NCBI GenBank assembly: GCA_944474755.1
Contig: OX104124.1
Location: forward strand, 1,674,001-1,738,000
From: Limnoperna fortunei
Taxonomy: Eukaryota; Mollusca; Bivalvia; Mytilida; Modiolidae
Direction of reading: 5' to 3'
DNA: 64,000 nt
Below the pieces are notes generated by a model, which saw nothing but the letters and a program-made list of their open reading frames with translations, was not told the DNA's origin and did not search any database. The position numbers were made by a program, and so were the translations under genes. Shown here one piece after another: positions 11,560 through 22,996 of this stretch (its first letter is position 1; each line of letters opens with the position of its first letter).

Positions 11560-12546
11560 AGGAGAAAATAAAAATGGACATTATAACGCATAATAGGACA
11601 TTAAGAAAATAGCAAAGAAAACCGACCGAACAACAAGAGCCAAAAGTCAACGACAGTTACAAATCCGGATATAGACAAACGCAACACAGAAAACCAAAAA
11701 CATAACACGCATAAAACACAGAAAGAGAGTAACCCGAACCCAATAAAAACCGTGGGTGCAGTCAGGTGCTCCGGACGAGTAAGCATTGCCTGCCTCTAGT
11801 TAGACATCCGTCGATTTACTCATTGTCATGTCTAGGGAAAAGTCGAATCCAGGAATAGGAAACACTACCTATGACTCAGCGAAAATGTCAGATCGTATTT
11901 GAGACACTGATTTCCCATAACGATCAATCAAATCATGGTGACGACCATAGAACTTCTGGAGAGATAACATCAACCTAGGTACAACAAACCCTTGTTTGAG
12001 TAGTTTAGCAGTCAACAGCAGTGATCGGTCTAGAAAATTGGAATTCCGATCGCAGGAACTAGAATAACGTATAAGTTGTGAAATGTACACACAATACGCT
12101 GGAGCTGCTGGAATGTTGCTGTCGATGAACGGGAAGTTGACAATTGGAAAGTTGAAGTCATCACGTTTGTCGTAGAGACTAGTTTGTAGTTTTCCTGAGT
12201 CTATTTCTAGAAGTAGGTCTAAGTAAGAAGCTGTCCTTAGTGTATTGGTTTTGTCTTTAATTTCAAGCTCGCTAGGGTAAATTGAATGTAAATAGTCACC
12301 AAATTTGGCATTGTTGAGGGACAAAACATCATCAATATAGCGGAATGTTAAATTAAAGGTCTGGGCTAGTGTCTTTTCTTTCTTCTTCAGCAGGCCTTCT
12401 AGGAACTCAGCCTCATAAGAGTACAAAAACAGGTCGGCGAGGAGAGGAGCACAATTAGTACCCATTGGAATACCAACAGTCTGTTGAAAAACATGTCCTC
12501 CAAACATGACGAATATGTTGTCAATAGTAACAAACGTATAACACAT
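11560..12546 (-). mobile_element. 5'-truncated RT element copy with intact 3' coding frame
   Basis: The minus-strand sequence comprises the end of an RT coding region (12546 down to 11869) and about 300 bp of downstream family sequence (11868-11560). It is the youngest-looking copy in the window because the frame is uninterrupted. The sequence upstream of 12546 does not continue the family, which fits target-primed insertion with 5' truncation. Five other decayed copies lie within 18 kb. I lean towards a Penelope-like lineage, but other RT clades are possible. Confidence 0.75.
11869..12546 (-). CDS. Partial reverse transcriptase, C-terminal 225 residues
   Basis: This is the palm and thumb part of a retroelement RT, which would make cDNA at the insertion site. 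Residues 25-45 contain the GIPMGTNCAPLLADLF block (RT motif B equivalent), residues 70-73 are the catalytic YIDD, and residues 125-140 contain YDKRDDFNFP. The fingers domain and any endonuclease are absent because the copy is 5'-truncated; the ATG is simply the first one in the remaining frame, so the copy is probably not expressed as a functional enzyme. The IDD aspartates are intact. Family placement (Penelope-like or related) is from recollection of similar bivalve proteins. Confidence 0.75.
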   Translation of the reverse strand: MCYTFVTIDNIFVMFGGHVFQQTVGIPMGTNCAPLLADLFLYSYEAEFLEGLLKKKEKTLAQTFNLTFRYIDDVLSLNNAKFGDYLHSIYPSELEIKDKTNTLRTASYLDLLLEIDSGKLQTSLYDKRDDFNFPIVNFPFIDSNIPAAPAYCVYISQLIRYSSSCDRNSNFLDRSLLLTAKLLKQGFVVPRLMLSLQKFYGRHHDLIDRYGKSVSQIRSDIFAES

Positions 12547-12859
12547 TTATAAATAACTAGTAAATATATATACTTAAGCTCAATAAAAACGTATGAAATA
12601 ATACAAACCAACAAACACAGACATGAAAAAAGTAATAAGAATTATCAAAGGCACAACATAACAGCATACTAGAGAATATCAATATTACTCGTAAAGACAG
12701 AACTGCCGAGGGCTGAAAAATTGCTAACATACCTCAATTGAAGCGGCTTTTAACACTCATAATTTGAAGTCTTAAATTTATTAATTCTATAGTTTTTGTC
12801 AGTATAAATTTTATTAACCTAAAACAAATAGCCTTCAATGCCTGTCAAAGAATAATAAT

Positions 12860-14260
12860 AAGTGAATGTACTTTGACAACATAATTGACTACGAGAATCT
12901 CAAAAATGGTATTTATCGTGGCTCGAAATTCAGAGAACTTCAATTAGTAGCCTGTAATTTAAATTCAAAAACTGTTATGGTTGCAGTCGAAGACTATGAG
13001 AATGGATTAAGAAAGAAAGGGAAAACGAACCAGAACTAGATGCACTGTCTAACTGGGTAAGAACAATACGGTCTTTGTACGTCGAATTAAAAATCTTAGA
13101 CATTGCATTAATAACCGACCTAAATACGTATTAAAAGACAAGGATGGTATAAGGTGCCGCCATGAAAATATGTTGCTGACCCTGCAGGCAAGGCTTCTAA
13201 TAACACTGTGTTCATGGTGTTTGTATGAAAGTCACATTACTATAAATGTCACATTAAAGAGCTAGGCATCACAGAGAACTCTGATAATTTGACATACAAA
13301 CGTACCACATTTGACAAAGATGAAATCTTGGCTTTATATAAGTCCTTCATGACCTCTGTAAGTATTCATTACAACAAAAAGTCTGAAGACACCTTACTTG
13401 TATTGGATTACAAAATTACATAAAAATACTTTTAAAGAACAGTACATAGCCTGCTCATGTACGTACGCTATCAAAGAGTTGTCAATACGATTGACTAAGA
13501 TATTGTCTTCAATGAAAGAAGAACAGCAAAAATACTGTGATTCTTTTTAATCTCGAAGCATTATCAAACATTAGTGGATTCCCAAAGATTCTAAAGAACA
13601 TTTGCACAACTTAAAAGTCAAGATCAATATCTAAAATGTCATCTGTTAGAATTGGTTTTTATACCACCTTGACTCACGATAAAATAAAATCCTATCATTA
13701 AGAAATCATACCTAAAAACCTATGCTTCCACATATGGCTACATACATGACAAAACGTGTTTGTCTACTAAAGAACAAAATGGCAAGGTATGCTACAACGA
13801 GAAACAAATTTATAGTATTCTAGACTTTTTGATCGACCACATAATTAGTAATTTTCAGAGGATTGGTTTTCAGAAGGTAATCGGGTATTATGTCCCACTC
13901 CTTGCCGATTTGTTTTTGTGTTCTTATGAAACTGAATTTCTTCAACGTCTTATTAAAGTCAAGAAGATAGCAGAACCTAGGTATTTTACGTATACATATA
14001 TTCATAATGTCTTTTAAATTAACAACCCTCAATTTGCTGAGTGGCTTCCGATAATATATCCTTCACAACTGGAAATTAAAGAAACCACAGTAATATCATT
14101 ATCATTTTTAGACTTATACCAGAAATATAACGCCAATGGAACACAAGCATTTACGACAAACTTTATAACATGTATACATTTTCGTCTGTTGTGTAGTAAT
14201 ATTACCGTGTCCGTATGTTTCTATTGATCACGTATGCAAGAACTTGCATTGATTAATACT
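12860..14260 (+). pseudogene. Long decayed RT element copy on the plus strand
   Basis: With stops and frameshifts ignored, 12890-12990 reads ENLKNGIYRGSKFRELQ, 13255-13420 reads KELGI then TYKRTTFDKDEILALY, and 13820-14020 covers the block LDFLIDHI through PLLADLFLCSYETEFLQ. This extends further 5' than the intact frame at 11869-12546 and so shows the N-terminal side of the same protein family. The catalytic YIDD has decayed to YIHN. It is antisense to the neighbouring intact copy. Confidence 0.6.
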
Positions 14261-14351
14261 GATTTTTGCAAACGTCACCAACTTCTTCGGAATAGAATTA
14301 TAAACCAAGGTTACAAGAAACAGCTCGTCCGCGTTTTAAATAAGTTGTATT

Positions 14352-14605
14352 AAGTGATGCGATGATCATTGGATATACCTATTACTGGCTAGTAGTATAT
14401 AATACACAACCATTTTCACACACTACAGTAATGGAGGCTGGAGCAAATGGCATAAAACCTGGTTTAATTTTGTTTAAATTCCTGTTCCAAGTCAGGACCA
14501 TTGCTGTAGTTTGCCGGTTTCTCTTACTTTGATTTGTGGATTGTCTTTTTGACAGTTTCATCGGTGTTCGGTATTTTGTTATTTCCTTCATTTGTATAAA
14601 CAAAC
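14352..14605. repeat. Dispersed repeat R1, copy 2
   Basis: It shares with 2646-2925 and 51480-51790 the ACTACAGTAATGGAGGC-type block, a GACCATTGCTGTAGTT block and a GATTGTCTTTTTGACAGTTTC block. It sits at the left edge of the segment duplicated at 19.7-22.3 kb. Confidence 0.6.
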
Positions 14606-14769
14606 ATTAGAGATATTCTCGTTCATACATTACCGGTATGTAAAGCTGGTGTTAAAATAAAAAGTATTAATACTGAAGATTTAATTCAATGTTATGCATA
14701 CACTGATGTATAAAAGTTGTGTTAATTATATTAATTTATTTAATCAACCCAGTCCCGAAAAATGCACAG

Positions 14770-15620
14770 TGTATGCACGAGTTGAACGAGTTGGATCACA
14801 AAATGTTTGTACTTTATCGACTAAATTGATACAAGTTATAGCATATCATTCATAAGCTCCTTATGGTATCTGATGTCTTAATTTAAATGAAAGAATGAAT
14901 TATTGATTTTTGCTTTTATTTCCAGCAAGCAAAACATTTTATAAACCAAGCCAGATGATTTTGTACTTACTGCACTAAAGCTAACATAAGTATGACAGAA
15001 TTAAGAATGAATCTGTTTTTTTGGACCTTAGATATTGATTTCCCCTGACGTTGAAAAACACGTCAAAACTGGTAGTATCAATTTTCTCTTGTAATCGGGT
15101 TTTTGAAAATAAATATTTCTTGTCAACTGATCATTCCTGTTTCTAGTTTAAAAACACACGTGTTGAGCATTACAACTATTGCCATGAACTTTGATGTTTT
15201 AACTGGTGCCATTTTAAGACTATGTGATGTTTTGATACCAGTTTATCAACCCATCTGAAACGGAAGTTGTTTTATTGGTTACAGATAATGAGTTTTATGA
15301 AATTAAGATATATTATTGTCTAGATAGAGTGTATTGACCGAAATCATATCTCGCTGGAAAATGTTTTAACATCCATTAGTGGTAATAACATCTGTGGAGT
15401 TAATGGATCCCGTATCCATTTTTGTATGAACAAAATAAATGTGTGTCAGTTAAATACAATCTAAAATATCCTAAAGAAAGTCATCGCTTGAAAAATCTGA
15501 TGTGGTGTTAGACACATTTTAAGTAAAGATGTAAACAATAGAAAAACAACTTGATACAAATCGGGTCTTAAACAATGAAAAATACGCCCTGTATATCAAA
15601 GAATCATTTACAAATATTAT
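14770..15620 (+). repeat. Arm 1 (right part) of a diverged direct duplication
   Basis: This sequence is collinear with 19700-22270 once two insertions in the second copy are removed. Shared blocks include a GTTGGATCACAAAATGTTTG-type block, TATGGTATCTGATG, CATGAACTTT, CATCTGAAACGGAAGTT, ATTGTCTAGATAGA and TGTATTGACCGAAATCAT. It holds a single unit of the motif that is expanded as a 40 bp array at 20925-21525. No gene is recognised in it. Confidence 0.7.
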
Positions 15621-15789
15621 TGAATGGTTGATTCCTTAAGTTAACCATAAAGTACATAGGTCAATTGTGAGAACTAGGGTTTCTGTAACTGGTTTTTGCT
15701 CTACAAATCTCAAAGACTAGTGTTTTAGGAATTTATGAATATTAATTCAGGCGACACCTTAACACACTTGACATAAAGTCCTCCGATAA

Positions 15790-15913
15790 ACTTGCCACAA
15801 GTCCCTTGGAATTATTTGCCATATACCTTCATTATCAACATTTCCTTTACTATCAGCTTTTGTACCTTTGTATCTCTCTAATAGCAAAAAATTCAAAGGG
15901 ACTTGTGGCAAGT
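15790..15913. repeat. Hairpin with 25 bp stem
   Basis: AACTTGCCACAAGTCCCTTG at the left pairs with CAAAGGGACTTGTGGCAAGT at the right, across a loop of about 75 bases. The stem has one or two mismatches. Function unknown; it could be a small foldback element. Confidence 0.65.
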
Positions 15914-16489
15914 CTAGTGCTTCGGACACAAAAGTGTTTACTTTCTATTGATAGAGAAATGATGCTATATAAACTACACAAACTAATGTGAAACACTATG
16001 TATAGAAAACTTTACAATTCAGTTACAAGTGTTTAGCTGTTCTTTTGTTCAAATTAACAGTTTACGAATACTTTGACTGGTAAATAATTATAGAAATAGA
16101 CTATAACCTGTTAAAATAGGCATAGACATTTGCATTACCGGATGCGTCTAGATTATACGAAACGCTCGTCTGGCGTAGTAAATTTTATAACCTTGGTATC
16201 TTTGATGACATTCTCTTTAAAACCACTAGATCGATGCCTCTGCTTCTGGACTGTTATCATCAGAACAAACACTTCCTTTCGACGAGAATATCATATACTT
16301 TTTTCCGGAACATTGTCATTCCTTAAATATACTGCCATGGAATTTCGAAAAAGATTCAAATCCCAAAGATTTCTGTTAGAAAAGATTAGATGGCCTTAGC
16401 CGGATTTAGTATTACGTTTCATAATTTGTATGATAAAAGCTCTACATCATATTTACGCTATATTGAGAACGAAACAAAACCAAAAAACA
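15914..16489. other. Mostly unassigned; contains an inverted copy of the ACGCGCGTTTCGTC repeat
   Basis: Bases 16145-16210 carry CGAAACGCTCGTCTGGCG followed by AACCTTGGTATCTTTGATGA, the reverse complement of the motif at 17245-17330. An 89-codon frame at 16130 crosses it and is not a gene. Confidence 0.45.
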
Positions 16490-17000
16490 AAAACAAAAAA
16501 AAAAAACTCAAAGACGCAAAGTGCGCACTCAGTTGCTTCGGACAAGTCAGCAGTGCTTGCCTCTAATTAGACACCAGTCGAGTTACACATTGTCATGTCT
16601 AAGAAAAAGTCAAAATTAGGAACAGGAATGACTACCTACGACACAGCGCAAAAGATTGCTAGTATTTAACAAATAGATTTCCCACAACGATCAATTAAGA
16701 CATGGGGACGGCTATATAAAATACTGAAGTGATAACATTAACCTGGGTACAACAAACCTTTATTTGAGAAATTCTTTAATAGCGATATCAGGACCTAGCA
16801 TAACGTAAAAGTTGTGAAATGTGCACACTGAACGCTGAAAGCTGCTGGAATGTTTCTATCGATGAACGGAAAGGAAACAATTATCTTCATGTTTGTCGTA
16901 GATTCTAGTTTGTACTTTTCCCCGAGTCTATTTCTAGAAGTAGTTATAAGAAAGCAGCTGACCTAAGTGTTTGGTGGTGTCTTTTAATTTCCAATAAAAT
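16490..17000 (-). pseudogene. Truncated, decayed RT element copy (arm 2 of duplication)
   Basis: It is the counterpart of 10230-10945: same family, same strand, and the same truncation point, where family sequence gives way to a CCAATAAAATCTACTC junction near 16985. Matching flanking sequence continues to about 17370, including ATAATTGATTTACTGATCAA and the ACGCGCGTTTCTTC motif. Confidence 0.65.
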
Positions 17001-17499
17001 CTACTCAACTGACAAGAGAATTTATTCGCCGAACAAGTTTTACACACAGAGCGTGATGTTTGTGTTATGGATAATTGATTTACTGATCAAAGTCAATTCA
17101 TGTTGGAATAATCACGAAATATTTAGCAAAATATTATAAATCCTCTTGTGATGGTTACCACAGAATACAGAACATAAATGGCCTTCAAAATATAAACGTA
17201 TTATTTATGTTTATAATCTATAGTCTTACGGTAATTGAATAAAAGAATCAACGATACCAAGGTTATACTATTTACTTCGCCAGACGCGCGTTTCTTCTAA
17301 TCAAGACCCATCAGTGAAACTCCAACCCAAAACTGATTAAAATCCAAATAGTCAGTAAGTTTTTAAGCTTTTATATTAAATTTTTTTTTAAAGTTAAACC
17401 AAATGCCGCTTAGGCCATCAACACCTTGATAGTAGAAAAACACTTCAAAAATTGCTAGTTTTAGATACAGAAATAATGACAATTTCAGCTCAGTCCTGA

Positions 17500-17720
17500 G
17501 ATGAGATGACGAGAAAATGCATCGAGTTTCATAAAACGTAAATAATTTGTTTATCGCTGTTTTGTAACATTGTGACTCATGGTGTTTATATAACGACGTC
17601 TTGACAGCAAGGTGAGATGGGCCCATTTCGCGCTATAAGAGTTAGATGGGATAATATTGCACACAAAGATCAAAGGAAAATGCTGCAAAATAGCGATAAG
17701 AGTGGATTATCGGATTTCTC
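17500..17720. repeat. Inverted relative of the 2045-2265 repeat
   Basis: GTGAGATGGGCCCATTTCGC at 17612-17631 is the decayed version of the 20 bp palindrome at 2156-2175. A TAACGACGTCTTGACAGC block precedes it and a GATCAAAGGAAAATGC block follows it, in the opposite orientation to the first copy. Confidence 0.55.
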
Positions 17721-17817
17721 CAATCGAGATAGTTTAATAATGAAATTTAATGTTGACACTTGGCGAGGACTTAAAATTACATAATATAACTATCGAGATC
17801 GGAGAAATCCGATCATC
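17705..17817. repeat. Inverted repeat with 30 bp arms
   Basis: The left arm (17705-17734) contains ATCGGATTTCTCC and ends GATAGTT. The right arm (17788-17817) begins AACTATCGAGATC and ends GAGAAATCCGATCATC. The spacer is about 50 bases. This is a probable small foldback element with four or so mismatches. Confidence 0.65.
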
Positions 17818-18389
17818 AAAGAGTACTAATGTAAGATTCCGTTTCTCTGATTTTTAAAAAGAAGTACATTAGTGAAAAGAAATACAAATTATCCAAACCC
17901 AATTGTATGGTCATGAGTTGAATAAGCGGTAAATGGAAGTCGTTTTATTCATTATTTTTGTTTATGACCAATCAATAGATGAGAACCACATATTCACTAG
18001 TGACGACAACTATATTTTTTGCACCAGTCAAGTGGTTGAGATATTACGTAAAAATTAGATAATTAATTCGTATAAACGGCTATGCAGCTTAATAAGTTAA
18101 ATGTTATTTGTTCTATATACTATTGTGTATGTAAACGTTGGCTTTGAACGGACGGATAGACGCCATCACTCGTTACACATTTGGACATTTGTATCAATAG
18201 GTTATATTATTCTCATGCTACATTTTTATTTCGTCCTTCAGTATAGATCAACCTTGCCAATTCACTCAGGATCCACTAAGTTACATGTTAGAACAGTTTA
18301 AAATAAAAACCAAACTTCTAGCTATTAAGCAAGATATAGGACAGACTTTCACTTACGTTCACATTTCTTACTATTATTTAAAAAAAATT

Positions 18390-18885
18390 AGGAAATTCCA
18401 AAAGGGCATTCAATCTTTCAGTACATAAACACTAATACAAAACCATGGGACCCGCAACAACAAACACAGAACAAAATAACAAGACAAAAGCCAGCGACAG
18501 GAACTCTCAGACAATGGTAAGTACGTAATGTCGCATTAATCGCAAAGCTGGATCAAAGAGATCGTGGTATTCTCTACAAGCTTTGCAGTAACGTATCAAT
18601 TAGAAAACGTAACTTCTATACGCTGCAGCGAATGGAATGTTGCTACAAAAGAAGGGAAAAGTTGACAATTCGAAATTTTGTAGTAGAGTTCAGTAAAAAG
18701 TTAAGTAAAACGTCTTCCTATAATGTCTATTGCGAGATGTAAGACCAAATATGAAGCGCACCTTTTAATGTCGATGATGTCCTTGATATAAAGTCTTTTG
18801 GATAAAAGTGAGATGTAGAAAGTCACGAAATCCTAGATTGTTTAATGAAAGGACATTATCAATATAAAACTTTCCCAAGGTTGGA
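18390..18885 (-). pseudogene. Strongly decayed RT element copy
   Basis: Only short blocks survive, such as GGAATGTTGCTAC then GGGAAAAGTTGACAATT, which match the intact copy near 12110-12150, in the same order and strand. The coding frame is lost. Confidence 0.5.
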
Positions 18886-19629
18886 CAGCTATATTATTTT
18901 ATTTTTTATACAAACGTGATCTTATTTACCAAGAGAAATACAAGGTGTCGCTTTGATAAATAATTGTTATCTTTATGTTAAATTAACTTCCAGTGAGCTC
19001 TATGCAGGACAAAATAAGTTTACAAACAATAACAAAAGAAAAGAATGTGTTTAACTGTTAATGGGGAAGTATGAAATGAAATTTTTTGTAGGCTGTTTGC
19101 CGCCATTTTGTCATTAAATTTAAAGCCTTAATTTATAGTTATACCGCATGTATTAGTAAAATATGAATAAGATATAGCTGGTAGAAAGTGTAGTTATTAC
19201 AAAAAAGTTAATGAAACAAAACATTTCCTTGTATAGAAAATATTGAATGTTTATTCTCAAATCAGCAACAAAGTATATTAATCGCCCACAAGACCTGAAC
19301 AACATCTAATGGTATATCTGCAGCTTATAGCAAGGTTGAAATATTGTGCTAAATGCTGTTTTTTTTTATGAAAAATTGAAAGATGCGAATCACATATCCG
19401 AAAATTAGTTATTAAAGAACTCAATTTTACATCAATGTCTCGAAATAAAAAAAAAGAAATCTGACAGATATATATATGTATTTAGCTAACAACCCATTTT
19501 TTTTTCTTTGGAGGATAGATTTTTCCAATAGCAGTTTCATTGTCTTTTTAATACATACAGTATTATTCTTCTAGACGAACAAACAGCATAATACGCCATG
19601 ATCTATCTAAAATATTGCTGGCATAAATC

Positions 19630-19632
<3 letters not shown>

Positions 19633-19689
<57 letters not shown>
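19633..19689. repeat. (AG)n microsatellite
   Basis: About 28 uninterrupted AG units. The minus-strand frame reading Ser-Leu repeats is an artefact. Confidence 0.97.
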
Positions 19690-19692
<3 letters not shown>

Positions 19693-19800
19693 GTACAGTA
19701 GTTTTACAATGTATGCGTGGTCTGTCCAAGTTGGATAACAAAATATTTTTACTTTATCAAATGAATTGATATAACTAATACGTAATAACATATCATCCGG

Positions 19801-20784
19801 GTCACAAACCACCGTACTTGCAAGTGCGTGCTATCTACTTGCAAAAACGTGAGCCAAATTTAGGGATCCGTAGGTGGTGAGTACTGCCTCCGTGCGGTTT
19901 TGGGAGCACGCAGACATGCCGTAGCATGTTTAGTGCATGAGGAACTTTCTCTGCGTTCGAGTTGAGGGCGGGCTATGGATTAACCCCTAGTACGGGTGAC
20001 GCGCGTGCCCTGTACGTCCACGAGCGCATAACTCACTGCCCCCGCTAGTCTTTTAAAATAAATCCCATTGTCACTTGCTTCACGTGCACGTAATAAGTGC
20101 GTGGTCCGTGTTTACTAGGCACTTCCTCAGTTCAACTGTCCAAAACGCGCACAGAACCCAGGCGGACCTTACCGAGCAAGTACGTGCTCCGCACTTACAA
20201 AGCACGGTGTGAGCACTGACCTCTGCAGTATATAAAAGTAGAGCCGACGGATGAGTGCCAGCATTTGTCTTCAAGATGCCACCGAAGAAGGCAGCGAGAA
20301 AAGAGGCCAAAAAAGAAGCGAGCGGCCACAGAGTACAGCGGTTGTAGGGGCGGTATTTCAAGAAAGCGACAGCTGTGTTTTCTGGGGAGCATCGATAGGT
20401 CGTCTTTATATATATATCATTCAACAGCGGCTGAAATAATCTCACGTTCACCGCACTTGCACGCACTTACAACAGGTGAGGGAGTAAGAACACCGTACGT
20501 GAGCAGTGCGTATAAGTACTAACTCCGTACGTTAACATGGCAATCGCACGGAGATCTTACGTTGTCAGAATGTACACCTCGCATACCACCTACACAACGT
20601 ACGATACACGCAACCGCTTACCCCTAGACGTGGCGTGCGGGCCATGTACTCACACCTTGCACTACCGTGAGTGTAACGTGTTCCTCTCTGCTCTTGCCAC
20701 GTCCTACCGAATGTCCAGAAAAAACGCCACGAACGTGACCGCCAAAACAACACGTATGCAAAAAAAGAAGCACGGCGGGTTATG
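19801..20784. mobile_element. GC-richer 985 bp insertion with short inverted ends
   Basis: Base composition changes sharply at both borders compared with the AT-rich surroundings. The left end, GTCACAAACCACCGTACTT, is an imperfect inverted repeat of the right end, AAGCACGGCGGGTTATGAC (about 15 of 19 positions). CGG flanks both ends (19798-19800 and 20785-20787), a possible but weak 3 bp target duplication. The corresponding place in duplication arm 1 (near 14860) lacks it, so it is an insertion. GTGCGT/ACGCAC and CACTTAC strings recur through it. Superfamily unknown. Confidence 0.65.
20231..20238 (+). promoter_or_regulatory. TATA box inside the GC-richer insertion
   Basis: TATAAAAG is followed 38 bases later by an ATG at 20276 in good context (AAG before the ATG). 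This starts a 23-codon basic peptide beginning MPPKKAARKEAKKE and ending at a TAG. The spacing is what a Pol II promoter would show. Whether it is used is unknown. Confidence 0.4.
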
Positions 20785-20785
20785 A
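20537..20785 (+). CDS. Unrecognised 82-codon frame inside the GC-richer insertion
   Basis: I do not recognise this protein. It is basic, with an arginine pair near the N-terminus and a C-terminal QKKKHGGL. It contains no obvious hydrophobic segment or domain. Its stop codon lies within the right inverted end of the insertion. An overlapping 128-codon frame runs antisense at 20080-20466. GC-rich sequence gives long chance frames, so both may be non-coding. Confidence 0.25.
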   Translation: MAIARRSYVVRMYTSHTTYTTYDTRNRLPLDVACGPCTHTLHYRECNVFLSALATSYRMSRKNATNVTAKTTRMQKKKHGGL

Positions 20786-20924
20786 CCGGGACTTAGGTTC
20801 CATATGGTATCCGAAATTTTAAATGAATTATTGATTGATTGTTGCTCCAGAAAGCAAAAGCAAATACTTTAATAAACGAATGCTGTAAAGCCAGAAGATT
20901 TTGTACTAAACATACAAGCTAACA

Positions 20925-21525
20925 ATAAAGCTATAGGATTTCGTACTGAACATACAAGCTAACAATAAAGCCAGAGGATTTCGTACTAAACGTACGCAAG
21001 CCAACAATAAAGCCAGAGGATTTTGTTCTAAACATACAAGCTAACAATAAAGCCAGAGGATTTCGTACTGAACATACAAGCTAACAATAAAGCCAGAGGA
21101 TTTCGTACTGAACATACAAGCTAACAATAAAGTCAGATCATTTTGTACTAAACATACAAGTTAACAATAAAGCTATAGGATTTCGTACTGAACATACAAG
21201 CTAACAATAAAGCCAGAGGATTTCGTACTAAACGTACGCAAGCCAACAATAAAGCCAGAGGATTTTGTTCTAAACATACAAGCTAACAATAAAGCCAGAC
21301 GATTTTGTACTAAACATACAAGCTTACAGTATGCAAGAGGATTTAGTACTAAACGTACTCAAGCTTACAATAAACCCAGAGGATTTTGTACTAAACATAC
21401 AAGCCAACAATAAAGCCAGAGGATTTTGTACTAAACATACAAGCCAACAATAAAGCCAGAGGATTTTGTACTGAACATACAAGCAAACAATAAAGCTAGA
21501 GGATTTTGTAGTAAACATACAAAAC
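20925..21525 (+). repeat. Tandem array of a 40 bp unit carrying AATAAA
   Basis: About 14-15 units have the pattern AACATACAAGCTAACAATAAAGCCAGAGGATTTCGTACTG, quoted here as its parts ACATACAAGC, AACAATAAAG and GGATTTCGTACTG. Some units read CGTACGCAAGCC and are 2 bp longer. Every unit contains AATAAA on the plus strand. Duplication arm 1 has one diverged unit at about 14930-14990, so the array grew after the duplication. Confidence 0.9.
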
Positions 21526-22270
21526 ATGACAAAAATAAACAATGTCCGTCAACAATAAATCCATGACATGGTTTATTGAACCTTAGAAATTGACTGATGT
21601 TCACAAACAGATAAAATCTGGTCGTATCAATTTCCTCGTTTGTCAGGTTATTTATATATTAAATATGTTTTGTTAACTGAACACATTTCTATTATTAGTT
21701 TACAACACGTGTTTAGCATTTCATCTGTGGTCATGAACTTTATATGTAAACTGGTGCCCCGATCAAACTTTGCGATATACTGATACCAGATTATCATCTG
21801 AAACGGAAGTTATTTGATTTTTTTATGCTGCGTTTGATGACATAAAGATGTTAATATAGTAGTTATTGTCTAGATAGAAGTGTATTGACCGAAATCATCT
21901 CTTGCTTGAAATATCTAAATATCCATTAGAGTTAATAAAATCTGTGGATTTAATGGATTCCGTATAAAGAAAATTCTTTTATGACCAAATACAGTCTGCT
22001 CTGTCAATAAATGAAAAAAGAGACTATAGAGGAATTTTCTATACAAAATATCTAGAAGAAATTTAGCCATCGGTATTTTCTCTTGAAGAAATCTGAGCTG
22101 GTGTTTTAATAGACAAAATTAAAATTAAAATAATTTTATAAAAGTAATATTCTAACAACCTTAAAAGCAACAAATTCAAATTGATTGTACATATAAATAA
22201 CAAAGCAGGAAACTAGATACATATTTGATCTTAGACAATGACAAATATTTCCTGAATATAATAAATAAAA

Positions 22271-22990
22271 TGAATATGAAAAATGAATTTTGTTGAATAA
22301 CTGTTGTGTATACATAATGTTGTATAAACGTGTGGTATAAACGCAGGCGAAGTAGAGCTAAATCAAAAACATTCAACACGAAAGAGGAAAGAACTACAAA
22401 TGTTTGTTTAATTTTAATGGCTCTGTTAATTCATTTGTCGTTTTGTTTTGTTTCGTTTTTTTTTATTTGTTGCTTTTGCTTGGCTTTTTACTTGGTTTTT
22501 TTGTTTTTGTTTTGTTGTGTTTTTACACACGGTATACACATTCTTTACAAACTAAATGGAAGGGCTCCGGTCGAATTATTTTGACAACAGTTTTCACATT
22601 TAACATTTACTTATAAATATACATGTATTCATAAAACAAAAATCAAACAACTGTTTTGTTAAAAATTTGTAATTGTAATATTTTAAGTGGAGTTCTGTGA
22701 ATTAACCAATGAACGTGTTTGTACACACAATATGTGGAAATATACTCGATGGGTTAACACAATAGTAGAGCATTTTATAGCACTGATGGATTTCCTCTAA
22801 TTAAATGTTTAAAGTTTACTGAAATAACCTTTAAAACCGTATACATGATATATCCTTATATTATAATGACGTCAGATTGTACGTCATTTTTCACGTGTTC
22901 ATATAATTCATATATACAGAGAAAGTAATTTGATTAAAACGAGATCTTGAATTGAAGACGACATTTTGTTTAAAACAACTGTGTATATCT
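22271..22990. other. Unassigned AT-rich stretch with a T-rich run
   Basis: A T/G-rich low-complexity run at 22430-22530 gives chance hydrophobic frames. No gene is recognised. Confidence 0.5.
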
Positions 22991-22996
22991 GAACTG

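Noticed and set aside
20276..20347. Histone or other basic nuclear protein gene starting MPPKKAARKEAKKE
   Set aside because: The frame stops after 23 codons and the following sequence does not resemble a histone in any frame.
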